A DNA stretch of 9,698 nt from positions 1-9,698 of the forward strand of contig VGRU01000134.1 in the NCBI GenBank assembly GCA_016875255.1. Direction: 5' to 3'. Below, in pieces: positions 1 through 6,106 of this stretch. Source of the stretch: Deltaproteobacteria bacterium. GTDB lineage: Bacteria > Desulfobacterota > BSN033 > UBA1163. The notes below the pieces were generated by a model. That model did not search any database and was not told the DNA's origin. It saw only the letters and a program-made list of their open reading frames with translations. The translations under genes and the position numbers were made by a program. Position 1 is the first letter of the stretch. The number at the start of each line of letters is the position of its first letter.

Positions 1-2162
1 AATATGGCCAGATCCAGAATCTCCTCAACGGCACGAACACCTATCGCCGTCTCCGTGAAATTTTCTACCATGCCGATGACAAGTATAACTCCGGTCTTTT
101 CGACTTTAAAACAGACCGGCTCACCCCAGAACTTAAATTAGACGACAAACCGCTCAAGGACATCTTTAAGAACCTCTACTATCCTGAATCGCCCTATGAA
201 TTTTCAGTCCTGGGAACGGATATTTTAGGCCATGTCTATGAGCAGTTTCTGGGAAAGGTGATCCGGCTGACCGAAGGTCATCGGGCTAAAGTGGAAGAAA
301 AGCCCGAGGTGAGAAAGGCCGGCGGCGTCTATTACACCCCAACCTATATTGTGGACTATATTGTGAAGAATACTGTTGGGAAAATCTGTGAAGGTAAAAC
401 CCCAAGACAGATTAGTTCCCTTCACATCCTTGATCCGGCCTGCGGTTCAGGTTCTTTTCTTCTCGGAGCTTATCAATATCTCCTGGATTATCACCAGAAT
501 TGGTATCTCGCCCATCATTCAAAAAAGGGAAATGTAGGGCAAAGCTTCAGCCCTGCACCAAAGGAAATGTATCGCGGTCGGGGCGGTCAATGGTATCTGA
601 CCATTCAGGAGAAGAAAAGGATTCTCTTGAACAACATCTATGGCGTGGATATTGACCCACAGGCGGTTGAAGTCACGAAGCTGAGTCTGCTTCTTAAGGT
701 TCTCGAAGGTGAAAATCAGGATACCCCCCAACGCCAGATGAAGTTATTCAAAGAGAGGGCTTTGCCTGATCTTGGAAGCAACATCAAATGCGGAAATTCC
801 CTCATCGGCCCGGATTTCTATCAGGGTAAACAAATGAACCTCCTTGATTCCGAGGAGACCTATCGCATCAACCCCTTTGACTGGCAAAAAGAATTCCCAG
901 AAATCATGAAACAAGGCGGCTTCGATGCAGTGATAGGGAACCCACCGTATGTAACCTTGAGTAACGATATCTTCTCTGAGAGTATCCTGAGCTACCTAAA
1001 CTCCTATCAAGTAGCCCAATATAAAACTGATTTATTTCACCTTTTTATCCAAAAAGGTATAGATCTGCTGAAAACAGATGGCTTCTTAGGGTATATCACC
1101 CCGAACACTTGGTTTACCCTCCAGTTTACGACGAAGTTGAGAGAGTATGTTCTCAAACAAGCTCAAATTGAGGAATTGGTTTTGTTCGGGCATCTCGTAT
1201 TTCAAAATGCAGATGTGCACACTGGCCTAACCTTTTTAAGGAAGGCGAAAAAACCATTGACTCACAAAATCATTATGAAGAGCTTACCGTCAAGCTTCAG
1301 TTCAGAGATGCTATATCAACCTACAATCCCTGGTGCTCTTCAGACAGATTGGTTGAAAGATCCGGAGTTCCGTTTCGAGATCCGACAAATTGGGGAAGTT
1401 GGAGAATTAGTCAAACGTATTATCGGGAAGTTTCCGCCATTAGAAAAAGTGGCCAGAGCTTCTCTTGGAACTCAAGCCTATAACTCCTCTAAACACACTC
1501 GAGAACAAATTGAAGCCAGAGTTTTTCATGCCCCCAAGAAGCTTTCGAAGGAGTATCTTCCCGAACTCGCTGGGAATGACGTTGGAAGATACCTGATTGA
1601 CAGAAGGAAGGGGCAATGGATTAAGTATGGTCCTTGGTTACATGATTATCGCACGATGGACTGGCTTACAGGCCCTCGGATCCTGGTTCGTGAGATTGCA
1701 GGTAATTGGCCTTATCGAATTCACGGTTGCTATGTTGAAGAAACCTATTGCAACTACAAAACAATACTTAATGTCAATCCGTCCTCTGCAACCGATTATT
1801 CAATAAAATATTTGTTAGGCATTTTAAATTCTCGTTTAATGTCGTTTTTATATCCTCTCGTTTCTAACAAGATAGTTGTGGGTTCTTTCCCACGATTGTC
1901 TGTGAGAGATTTGAAGCGGCTGCCCATTCGCACCATCAACTTCTCTGATCCTACTGACAAGGCCCGCCACGAGAAAATGGTGGGATTGGTTGCACAGATG
2001 TTGACTCTCCATAAGCAGTTAGACACAGCAAAAACTCCTGATGAGAAAACCCGAATCCAACGCCAGATTGACGCCACCGACCACCAAATCGACCAACTCG
2101 TGTATGAGTTGTATGGTCTGACACAGGGGGAAGTCCAAGTCGTTGATGAAGAGACAAAATAG
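1..2162 (+). CDS. Type IIG (Eco57I-like) restriction-modification DNA adenine methyltransferase, 5' partial
   Basis: The reading frame is open from base 3 at the window edge to the TAG at 2160-2162, giving 719 visible residues, so the GTG at 258 is an internal codon and not the start. In visible numbering, GGVYYTPTYIVDYIV (about 107-121) fits methyltransferase motif X. DPACGSGSFLLG (144-155) is the SAM-binding motif I, GVDIDPQAVE (214-223) fits motif II, and NPPY (313-316) is the catalytic motif IV of N6-adenine methyltransferases. NIKCGNSLIG before motif IV is typical of Eco57I-like enzymes. The later part should hold the target-recognition domain and ends in a helical, Gln-rich tail. This motif order is the gamma class. 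Family members are usually about 1000 residues or longer, with a nuclease domain at the N terminus. That part is outside the window, so cleavage activity cannot be judged. A stand-alone methylase or a BREX-type PglX is a less likely alternative. Confidence 0.9.
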   Translation, partial: YGQIQNLLNGTNTYRRLREIFYHADDKYNSGLFDFKTDRLTPELKLDDKPLKDIFKNLYYPESPYEFSVLGTDILGHVYEQFLGKVIRLTEGHRAKVEEKPEVRKAGGVYYTPTYIVDYIVKNTVGKICEGKTPRQISSLHILDPACGSGSFLLGAYQYLLDYHQNWYLAHHSKKGNVGQSFSPAPKEMYRGRGGQWYLTIQEKKRILLNNIYGVDIDPQAVEVTKLSLLLKVLEGENQDTPQRQMKLFKERALPDLGSNIKCGNSLIGPDFYQGKQMNLLDSEETYRINPFDWQKEFPEIMKQGGFDAVIGNPPYVTLSNDIFSESILSYLNSYQVAQYKTDLFHLFIQKGIDLLKTDGFLGYITPNTWFTLQFTTKLREYVLKQAQIEELVLFGHLVFQNADVHTGLTFLRKAKKPLTHKIIMKSLPSSFSSEMLYQPTIPGALQTDWLKDPEFRFEIRQIGEVGELVKRIIGKFPPLEKVARASLGTQAYNSSKHTREQIEARVFHAPKKLSKEYLPELAGNDVGRYLIDRRKGQWIKYGPWLHDYRTMDWLTGPRILVREIAGNWPYRIHGCYVEETYCNYKTILNVNPSSATDYSIKYLLGILNSRLMSFLYPLVSNKIVVGSFPRLSVRDLKRLPIRTINFSDPTDKARHEKMVGLVAQMLTLHKQLDTAKTPDEKTRIQRQIDATDHQIDQLVYELYGLTQGEVQVVDEETK

Positions 2163-2203
2163 AAGCTAGAAAAAATGGCTTGTTTTGAATGTTAGGTTAG
2201 AAA

Positions 2204-3187
2204 ATGAAATGTAAATACACATTTCCAGTAAAAGGGTATATTAAGTTTCCAGTTGGGATCAGGTTTTCAGTAGGTGATCGATCTTACGAATTTGAAGTGA
2301 ACGAAGGTTTTATTTCTGCCTTGTCCGTCACTATAGCTAATTATCCTGATACTTGTCTGCCTATTATCAACTACCATAAAAAAGGGAGAATCAAAGCGTC
2401 AATTTCTATACCTCCTGATCCATTCTGGGATGAGATGGTCTCAGATATTCGCACATTGGAAGGAGTGCTTTGCATTTGGGGCCTTAGGGAGATTAACGTG
2501 GATTATTGCACTACCGATTGGATTCCTGAATCAGAATCAGAAAGAGAAAAAATTCATATGTTCTCTTTTACGAGATCTCGAAATGATAAAATGCCAGAGA
2601 ACTTGCCGGAATCACCGATAGATCTTTTTGTAAGATCCATTCTCGCAGTATCTAATCTAAAAGATTTGGAAGCGCCATTGAATTTTTACCGACGGGCTAG
2701 GCTAGATGTCTTTGAAGAAAGATACATCGATGCAATTTACGATTTATACTTCGTTCTTGAGACTTTATTTGCGAATGGAAAGTTCAGGGAGGCAGAGGTG
2801 GTTCGGAACTTTTGCTCATCGACTATTTTGTTTGATGCTATCGATCATATTAAGAAAGACATTGATCCTCAGATACGCGGGGATCATGGTTTGTTGAACG
2901 AATTTAATCAGAAATATTTGAACAAGAAGAAAGAACAAATAGTCAAGAACATAGTAGAACTAAGAGGGTTTTTGCACCACCATACGGTAAAGAGAAAAGA
3001 TATTTGGCATCCGGCAAGACAGAGAGAGTATAAAGTTGATGCCCTGGTCCTTCAAAATCTTTGCCACCACATCCTTTCAACTCAGGCCATCGCTGTTCTT
3101 TTTAGAAAAGACAAGGTTGATGAATTTTTTAGAACAGATGTGAAAACAAAGGATGGTCGAACAATTCGATGGAGTAAAGAGAAGTAG
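2204..3187 (+). CDS. HEPN-like protein downstream of the methyltransferase
   Basis: This is a 327-residue soluble protein with no signal peptide or membrane segment. The N-terminal 120 residues look beta-rich and match no family I recognise. The C-terminal half (about 135-300) is helical. It contains YIDAIYDLYFVLETLF (174-189) followed by VELRGFLHHH (251-260). Here R254 with H258-H260 fits the R-x4-6-H signature of HEPN ribonuclease domains such as the ApeA/MAE-type groups. It starts 41 bp after the methyltransferase stop, on the same strand and with no promoter visible between them, so co-transcription is likely. The Shine-Dalgarno site is weak (AGGTTAG near 2194-2200). By context it may be a defence effector or accessory RNase paired with the R-M protein. 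The HEPN assignment is by motif and pattern only; the defence role is inference. Confidence 0.7.
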   Translation: MKCKYTFPVKGYIKFPVGIRFSVGDRSYEFEVNEGFISALSVTIANYPDTCLPIINYHKKGRIKASISIPPDPFWDEMVSDIRTLEGVLCIWGLREINVDYCTTDWIPESESEREKIHMFSFTRSRNDKMPENLPESPIDLFVRSILAVSNLKDLEAPLNFYRRARLDVFEERYIDAIYDLYFVLETLFANGKFREAEVVRNFCSSTILFDAIDHIKKDIDPQIRGDHGLLNEFNQKYLNKKKEQIVKNIVELRGFLHHHTVKRKDIWHPARQREYKVDALVLQNLCHHILSTQAIAVLFRKDKVDEFFRTDVKTKDGRTIRWSKEK

Positions 3188-3234
3188 TCGCACCATTTCT
3201 ATCATAAATAGGGAAAGTAAGTCGGGGTCTAATA

Positions 3235-3334
3235 CCCCAATTGAGCCATAATTTTTGGAAAATCCCCTCTAACTCCCCTTTGCTAAAGGGGAGAACCCAT
3301 TATTATCCCCCTTTGGAAAAGTGGTCAATTGGGG
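3235..3334. repeat. Palindromic repeat element with inverted ends (family C copy 1)
   Basis: The ends are CCCCAATTGA (3235-3244) and its exact reverse complement TCAATTGGGG (3325-3334). Inside is the hairpin CCCCTTTGCTAAAGGGG (3275-3291), then a second CCCCCTTTGGAAAAG-type half. The core from 3259 resembles the element at 6231-6312. A further small hairpin, GGGGTCTAATACCCC, sits just outside at 3224-3238. The element could act as a terminator for the upstream operon, but no T-run follows. A REP/MITE-like repeat fits better. Confidence 0.65.
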
Positions 3335-3335
3335 T

Positions 3336-3352
3336 CTGACTTGCATATTGAT
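3336..3352 (+). repeat. 17-bp repeat upstream of the 3383 gene, copy 1
   Basis: CTGACTTGCATATTGAT occurs here and, identically, at 5255-5271. Both copies lie about 30-33 bp upstream of a start codon with a strong Shine-Dalgarno site. It follows GGGG directly (GGGGTCTGAC), which resembles the start of the family A repeats (GGGGTCAG...). It may be a repeat end or part of a leader or promoter; the sequence alone cannot decide. Confidence 0.6.
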
Positions 3353-3382
3353 GAGTGACCTTCAGATCTTTCGGAGGGAGAG

Positions 3383-3907
3383 GTGACCAAAATTGCACGG
3401 TGGGTGTTAGACGACTGTAAATATGCTTTGGATCGCTACTCTGACAGTCTCCAAGGAGAAGATTTTCGTATAAGTTGGGTTACGATAGTAGCTCTCCTTA
3501 GAGCTGTAGGCCATGTCCTCAACAAGGTAGATGCGAGTTTAGATCCGCGGATAGCTAAGGCCGTTAAAGAGGAGTGGGCCAAGTTGAAGGCAACCAAACC
3601 TGAGCCCCGAATTCTATGGGAATTCATCGAGCAGGAACGGAACAACGTATTAAAATTATATCAAATCGGGGTAGATAGGGGTATCAGGATCAAAGGTCCT
3701 CGGATTGGAAGTAAAGAGACAATTATAGAAATTGATCACTCCAAGAGCAGAGGTGGCCGCAGTTTTAGCCCCGGCGCAGAGAATTTTTCATATATCCACT
3801 CTGGGACCTTCGCCAAACAGCCTGAGAGAGAAGTAGCATGGGAAGCGATCAAGTTCTGGGAGGACTTTCTCGATAGAATCGATAGGATAGTTGGCCCCGT
3901 AAGATGA
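3383..3907 (+). CDS. Hypothetical helical protein with an ERNNVLKLY motif
   Basis: I do not recognise this 174-residue protein with confidence. The GTG start is supported by GGAGGGAG at 3373-3380. The first 95 residues are predicted by eye to be mostly helical and end in WEFIEQERNNVLKLY (79-93). The remainder has a short basic/beta stretch (100-135) and a C-terminal amphipathic helix (148-170). No signal peptide or membrane segment is present. R86-N87 followed by hydrophobic and aromatic residues loosely resembles HEPN helices, but the expected histidine is absent, so I do not assign HEPN. It stands alone between a palindromic element and a family A repeat, with no partner gene on either side. 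The coding reality is supported by the ribosome binding site and the ordinary composition of the protein. Confidence 0.6.
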   Translation: MTKIARWVLDDCKYALDRYSDSLQGEDFRISWVTIVALLRAVGHVLNKVDASLDPRIAKAVKEEWAKLKATKPEPRILWEFIEQERNNVLKLYQIGVDRGIRIKGPRIGSKETIIEIDHSKSRGGRSFSPGAENFSYIHSGTFAKQPEREVAWEAIKFWEDFLDRIDRIVGPVR

Positions 3908-3914
3908 AGTCTTG

Positions 3915-3946
3915 GGGGTCAGCCCTTGACACGGGACAAAACTGAA
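3915..3946 (+). repeat. Family A dispersed repeat, copy 1
   Basis: A 32-bp unit beginning GGGGTCAGCCCTTGACA and ending GACAAAACTGAA. It is identical over all 32 bp to the copy at 4140-4171. The two are direct repeats 225 bp apart, and they bracket the PIN toxin remnant at 3964-4139. Diverged copies occur near 5172, 5581 and 9399. Confidence 0.85.
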
Positions 3947-3963
3947 ATCAATCCCTGCTATCG

Positions 3964-4139
3964 TTAAATAAGTAGGAGTTTCAGAAATTCTGCGGGAGAT
4001 AAGATCTTTATCCCTTGGTATTCTTTCAGAGGCAGGATATGTTTTTTGTCCCCAGAAATAAGATATTGAACATTTCCTTCACTGGCACATTCTAATATTC
4101 GATTGTCATTATCCTTCTCTTTAATAAAGTTGGGGGGAT
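3964..4139 (-). pseudogene. C-terminal remnant of a PIN-domain toxin gene
   Basis: Read on the minus strand, the frame gives IKEKDNDNRILECA, then YLISGDKKHILPLKEY and a final ILSPAEFLKLLLI before the TAA at 3966-3964. This matches the C-terminal third of the PIN toxin at 8364 almost residue for residue, including the DNRILECA acid and the SGDKKH acid of PIN active sites. There is no N-terminal part: upstream the frame runs into the family A repeat at 4140. The missing N-terminal half may be the fragment at 5827-5612, which lies in the same orientation and lacks exactly this end. It is almost certainly non-functional by itself. Confidence 0.85.
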
Positions 4140-4215
4140 GGGGTCAGCCCTTGACACGGGACAAAACTGAATAGAATGGTAAAAGGACAAGAGGGACGTC
4201 CATAAAATTATAAAT
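4140..4215 (+). repeat. Composite repeat: family A copy 2 joined to family B copy 1
   Basis: Bases 4140-4171 are identical to 3915-3946. After about 20 bp comes GAGGGACGTCCATAAAATT (from 4191). This matches the family B repeats at 7217 and 8180 (GAGGGACGTCCGTGAAA...). An A-then-B order is also seen near 5172-5235. It abuts the truncated end of the PIN remnant. Confidence 0.75.
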
Positions 4216-4244
4216 CCCAGAGTTCTTCAATAGATGTTTCCCCC

Positions 4245-4298
4245 TTGACACACCCATCATCATTCCTTATCATAATTACAGATATACATAATCTGTAA
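4245..4298 (+). promoter_or_regulatory. Promoter and operator of the AbrB-type antitoxin/PIN operon
   Basis: TTGACA at 4245-4250 and TATCAT at 4268-4273 are separated by 17 bp, a near-consensus sigma-70 type promoter. Just downstream is a perfect inverted repeat, TTACAGAT (4276-4283) and ATCTGTAA (4291-4298), with a 7-bp spacer. It covers the expected transcription start. Its position suits repression by the AbrB-domain antitoxin or the antitoxin-toxin complex, which is the usual autoregulation of such operons. Confidence 0.75.
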
Positions 4299-4328
4299 AA
4301 TACTGTCTATCGTCAAAAGGAGAGCATC

Positions 4329-4598
4329 ATGTCATTCGTTAAAGTGTTAAGGGGAGGACAAATCACCATGCCGAAAGAAATGCGGGAGGTCTTAGAAATT
4401 AAGGAAGGAGACATTTTAGAGGTGCAAATGGAGAAGGATAAAGTGGTGTTGAAGCCTAAAATCCTGGTTGACAAAAGTCAGGCATGGGAGAAGCTTAACC
4501 AGGTTATGGCGAAAGTCGGCAAAAGGCACAGGAGGATTCCAGAAAAAGAGGTGGAGACCGATGTTTTAGAAGCCATCAAGACGGTTAGGTCTAAGTGA
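4329..4598 (+). CDS. AbrB/MazE-type (SpoVT-AbrB fold) antitoxin
   Basis: An 89-residue protein. Residues 1-45 form a typical swapped-hairpin AbrB DNA-binding domain: VKVLRGGQITMPKEMREVL, then EGDILEVQMEKDKVVLKP. Residues 50-89 form a charged helical tail that normally wraps and neutralises the partner toxin. The ATG is preceded by AAGGAG at 4317-4322 with good spacing. The stop is one base before the ATG of the PIN toxin gene, so the two are translationally coupled. It should bind the inverted repeat at 4276-4298 and repress its own operon. This is a standard antitoxin arrangement; I see no defect. Confidence 0.9.
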   Translation: MSFVKVLRGGQITMPKEMREVLEIKEGDILEVQMEKDKVVLKPKILVDKSQAWEKLNQVMAKVGKRHRRIPEKEVETDVLEAIKTVRSK

Positions 4599-4599
4599 T

Positions 4600-5022
4600 A
4601 TGCTCAAGGTCGTCCTCGATACCAGCATCCTGGTGAGCGCTTTTTTGAAACATGAAGGGGTCAATGCCAAAATTCTCCATGGAGGGAAAGACGAATATGA
4701 ACTTTATTTGTCAGAAGATATTTTGGAAGAAACCAGCCTCGTTCTTCTGACTTATGAACGAATTCGTAAAAAGTATCATTACACGGATGATGAGGCATTC
4801 GAATACTTAGAAACTCTAAGAGTTGTCGCAAGAGAAGTAATTAAGAAATTGCCCAAGATAAGAGTGATTGAGAGGGATCCAAAAGACGATCCCATTTTAG
4901 CTTGTGCATTAAAAGTGAAGGCCGATTACATTGTTTCTAAAGACGACCATCTAACAGATTTAAAGGAGTACCGGGGAATTAAGATTGTTTCAAGTCAGGA
5001 ATTTTTAGAACTTCTAAAATAG
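4600..5022 (+). CDS. PIN-domain ribonuclease toxin (VapC-like), intact
   Basis: A 140-residue PIN-domain protein of full family length. The active-site acids are in place: D7 in VVLDTSILVSAF, E43/E44 in EDILEET, D96/D97 in RDPKDDPILACA, and D115/D116 in VSKDDHLTDL. VapC-type toxins are Mg-dependent endoribonucleases that cut tRNA or rRNA. The one-base gap to the AbrB-domain antitoxin gene shows that this is the toxin of that pair. It ends in FLELLK, like the other PIN proteins here, but is clearly diverged from them. The last two bases before the start belong to the antitoxin stop region, so translation probably depends on coupling. Confidence 0.92.
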   Translation: MLKVVLDTSILVSAFLKHEGVNAKILHGGKDEYELYLSEDILEETSLVLLTYERIRKKYHYTDDEAFEYLETLRVVAREVIKKLPKIRVIERDPKDDPILACALKVKADYIVSKDDHLTDLKEYRGIKIVSSQEFLELLK

Positions 5023-5096
5023 GTGTCAAGATAGGAGAAGTGGTATAGGGAAAATCAAACCTAAATTGAGCGATTTATTTTAAATTTCATTGTAGC

Positions 5097-5114
5097 GCAA
5101 CCCTTTAGGGTTGC
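5097..5114. repeat. Short perfect hairpin
   Basis: GCAACCC-TTTA-GGGTTGC, a 7-bp stem with a 4-base loop, 75 bp after the PIN toxin stop. It is followed by TTCT rather than a long T-run, so it is a poor intrinsic terminator. Such GCAACCC/GGGTTGC palindromes often occur as dispersed repeats. Confidence 0.6.
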
Positions 5115-5171
5115 TTCTCATGCCTACCTGCTGTGCGAACAGGGTTATGAGAAAGACAAAACAGGTGGATC

Positions 5172-5235
5172 GGGGGCAGCCTTTGACAATGGACAAAACT
5201 GAAATTAGCGGGGAAAGGGGACGTATTTATTTGAA
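5172..5235 (+). repeat. Composite family A/B repeat, diverged copy
   Basis: The start GGGGGCAGCCTTTGACAATG and the following GACAAAACTGAA (to 5203) match the family A unit with a few changes. GGGGACGTATTTATTTGAA follows directly, as a diverged family B unit. This repeats the A-then-B order seen at 4140-4215. Confidence 0.7.
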
Positions 5236-5254
5236 CCCAAAGATCAAAGAGGAG

Positions 5255-5271
5255 CTGACTTGCATATTGAT
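5255..5271 (+). repeat. 17-bp repeat upstream of the 5305 gene, copy 2
   Basis: Identical to 3336-3352 (CTGACTTGCATATTGAT). It ends 33 bp before the ATG at 5305, closely matching the spacing of copy 1 to its downstream gene. The two downstream genes are not related in sequence. Confidence 0.6.
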
Positions 5272-5304
5272 TTGGGTTTTCTGCTGTTTCAGGAGGGTTA
5301 AAAC

Positions 5305-5568
5305 ATGACCAGGGAAGAGTTATTTAAGAAAAATCAACAACTTTCTACGGAATTTGAATTATATCTTCTGGAACATCCCGAAATAGATGAGAAGATCCCT
5401 GATAATGCCATGATTGTATTGGTGCCCGATTATGATAAAGAACTCGCGGAAAAAAATATTGAACTTGCTGAAGCCAACAAAGAGCCAGGGCAGACCATCG
5501 TCTATGTGAGAGTTGAGAAATTAAGGACTTCGAGGATTGAGGGATTAACACTTCAGGTGGCACGATAA
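5305..5568 (+). CDS. Small DUF5647-like protein of unknown function
   Basis: An 87-residue protein. The ATG is preceded by a strong AGGAGGG at 5291-5297. Residues 1-30 are helical (EELFKKNQQLSTEFELYLLE). IPDNAMIVLVPDYDKELAEK (31-50) and a helix-rich acidic stretch follow, and then a beta segment (TIVYVRVEKLR). The IPDNA-IVLVPDYDKEL pattern is what I associate with the DUF5647 family, identified from memory. No function is known to me. It has no signal peptide or membrane segment. It sits between an intact PIN operon and a truncated PIN gene, enclosed by family A repeats, so it may be a passenger of the inserted segment. A TA-related role is possible but not shown by the sequence. Confidence 0.75.
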   Translation: MTREELFKKNQQLSTEFELYLLEHPEIDEKIPDNAMIVLVPDYDKELAEKNIELAEANKEPGQTIVYVRVEKLRTSRIEGLTLQVAR

Positions 5569-5580
5569 AAGCAAAAAGAT

Positions 5581-5610
5581 CAGGGCAGGCCCTTGACATT
5601 GGACCAACTT
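5581..5610 (+). repeat. Family A dispersed repeat, diverged copy at a PIN truncation point
   Basis: CAGGGCAGGCCCTTGACATT and the following GGACCAACTT resemble family A with several changes. It lies directly after the stop codon (5614-5612, minus strand) that ends the shortened PIN toxin frame. It therefore marks the joint at which that gene was broken. Confidence 0.6.
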
Positions 5611-5611
5611 C

Positions 5612-5827
5612 TTACAGTTTAATTTGGTCTTGGTCCCAATGGAAATCCTTTTTAAGTGTCTCTTCTAACTCTCCTAAAATAAAAGAGGAGATATAAGCCT
5701 CTATATCCCCTCTCCAAACTAAATCTAACACCTCTCTGGGTTTACCTGTGAAAGTTAATCCAGAAACAAAAACATTGGTGTCTATGACTACCTTTGGATT
5801 TGTTTTACTGTCGATGTGCATCAACAA
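5612..5827 (-). pseudogene. N-terminal fragment of a PIN-domain toxin gene (partner of the 6041 antitoxin)
   Basis: 71 codons read on the minus strand. VVIDTNVFVSGL carries the first PIN acid and ILGELEETLKKDFHW the second acidic helix. The frame then stops after DQDQIKL. A full VapC of this type is about 140 residues, as shown by the gene at 6809, so the second half with the DNRILEC and SGDKH acids is lost. The start overlaps the RHH antitoxin end by 23 bp, the normal layout of an RHH/PIN operon. The break coincides with a family A repeat. The C-terminal remnant at 4139-3964 is in the same orientation and would complete the protein except for roughly 17-20 residues. It is probably inactive. 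Confidence 0.88.
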
Positions 5828-6041
5828 TGTCTTCTATTTGATCTTCCGTGATTCCCCTTTCCCTTGCCTTTAGCTCCCCATAACGGTAGATCTTTTTCCA
5901 TTCCCGTTCCTCAGCGTATCTTCGGAGAGCCTCTCTGAGGAGCTCACTCCTTGTTCTTCCCTCTTCTTTCATTAATTCCTCAATCTTATCCGCCATCTCT
6001 GGAGGTAAAGATAAAGTTATGGTTTTAGTCGTTCTTGCCAT
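5805..6041 (-). CDS. Ribbon-helix-helix antitoxin (orphaned)
   Basis: A 78-residue protein. The N terminus MARTTKTITLSLPPEMADKI is the RHH beta strand, followed by the helices EELMKEEGRTRSELLREALRR typical of CopG/Arc-type DNA-binding antitoxins. The tail YGELKARERGITEDQIEDI is the toxin-binding part. By eye it is identical at 56 of 78 positions to the protein at 9315-9079. The gene is complete and has a strong promoter (6079-6106), but its own toxin gene is truncated. It may therefore persist as an orphan repressor, or it might still neutralise a related PIN toxin. The Shine-Dalgarno sequence on the minus strand is CAGGAGAAC just upstream of the ATG. Confidence 0.92.
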   Translation of the reverse strand: MARTTKTITLSLPPEMADKIEELMKEEGRTRSELLREALRRYAEEREWKKIYRYGELKARERGITEDQIEDIVDAHRQ

Positions 6042-6055
6042 ATTGTTCTCCTGTT

Positions 6056-6106
6056 ATTACTTAGTGTTACTTGTTAATATTATACCGAATATAAATCAAC
6101 TGTCAA
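6056..6106 (-). promoter_or_regulatory. Promoter and candidate operator of the 6041 RHH antitoxin gene
   Basis: On the minus strand, TTGACA (6106-6101) and TATAAT (6084-6079) are separated by 16 bp, both matching consensus. Between the -10 and the start codon lie two boxes spaced 10 bp apart: on the plus strand ATTAC at 6056-6060 and GTTAC at 6066-6070, joined by TTAGT. The same arrangement, GTTAC-TTAGT-GTTAC, stands at 9333-9347 before the paralogous antitoxin gene. One-turn spacing of direct boxes suits cooperative binding of RHH dimers. Confidence 0.75.

Larger units (their letters stand above)
5023..5304. other. Intergenic repeat-rich stretch
   Basis: I see no convincing gene here. It holds the hairpin GCAACCCTTTAGGGTTGC at 5097-5114 (7-bp stem), and a diverged family A repeat at 5172-5203 running into a family B-like GGGGACGTATTTATTTGAA (about 5217-5235). 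It also holds the second 17-bp CTGACTTGCATATTGAT copy at 5255-5271. A 65-codon open frame from 5111 runs only through these repeats and is not a credible gene. Confidence 0.7.

Noticed and set aside
258..260. GTG at 258 as the start of the methyltransferase gene
   Set aside because: The frame is open upstream to the window edge and encodes typical Eco57I-family sequence (ending GHVYEQFLGK) just before it, so the gene is cut by the window.
3915..4171. CRISPR-like reading of the repeats
   Set aside because: Only two identical units, 193 bp apart, with a toxin remnant between them. There is no regular spacing, no further units in series, and no cas genes.
5111..5308. 65-codon open frame before the DUF5647-like gene
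   Set aside because: It reads through a hairpin and family A/B repeats and ends in the Shine-Dalgarno region of the next gene.
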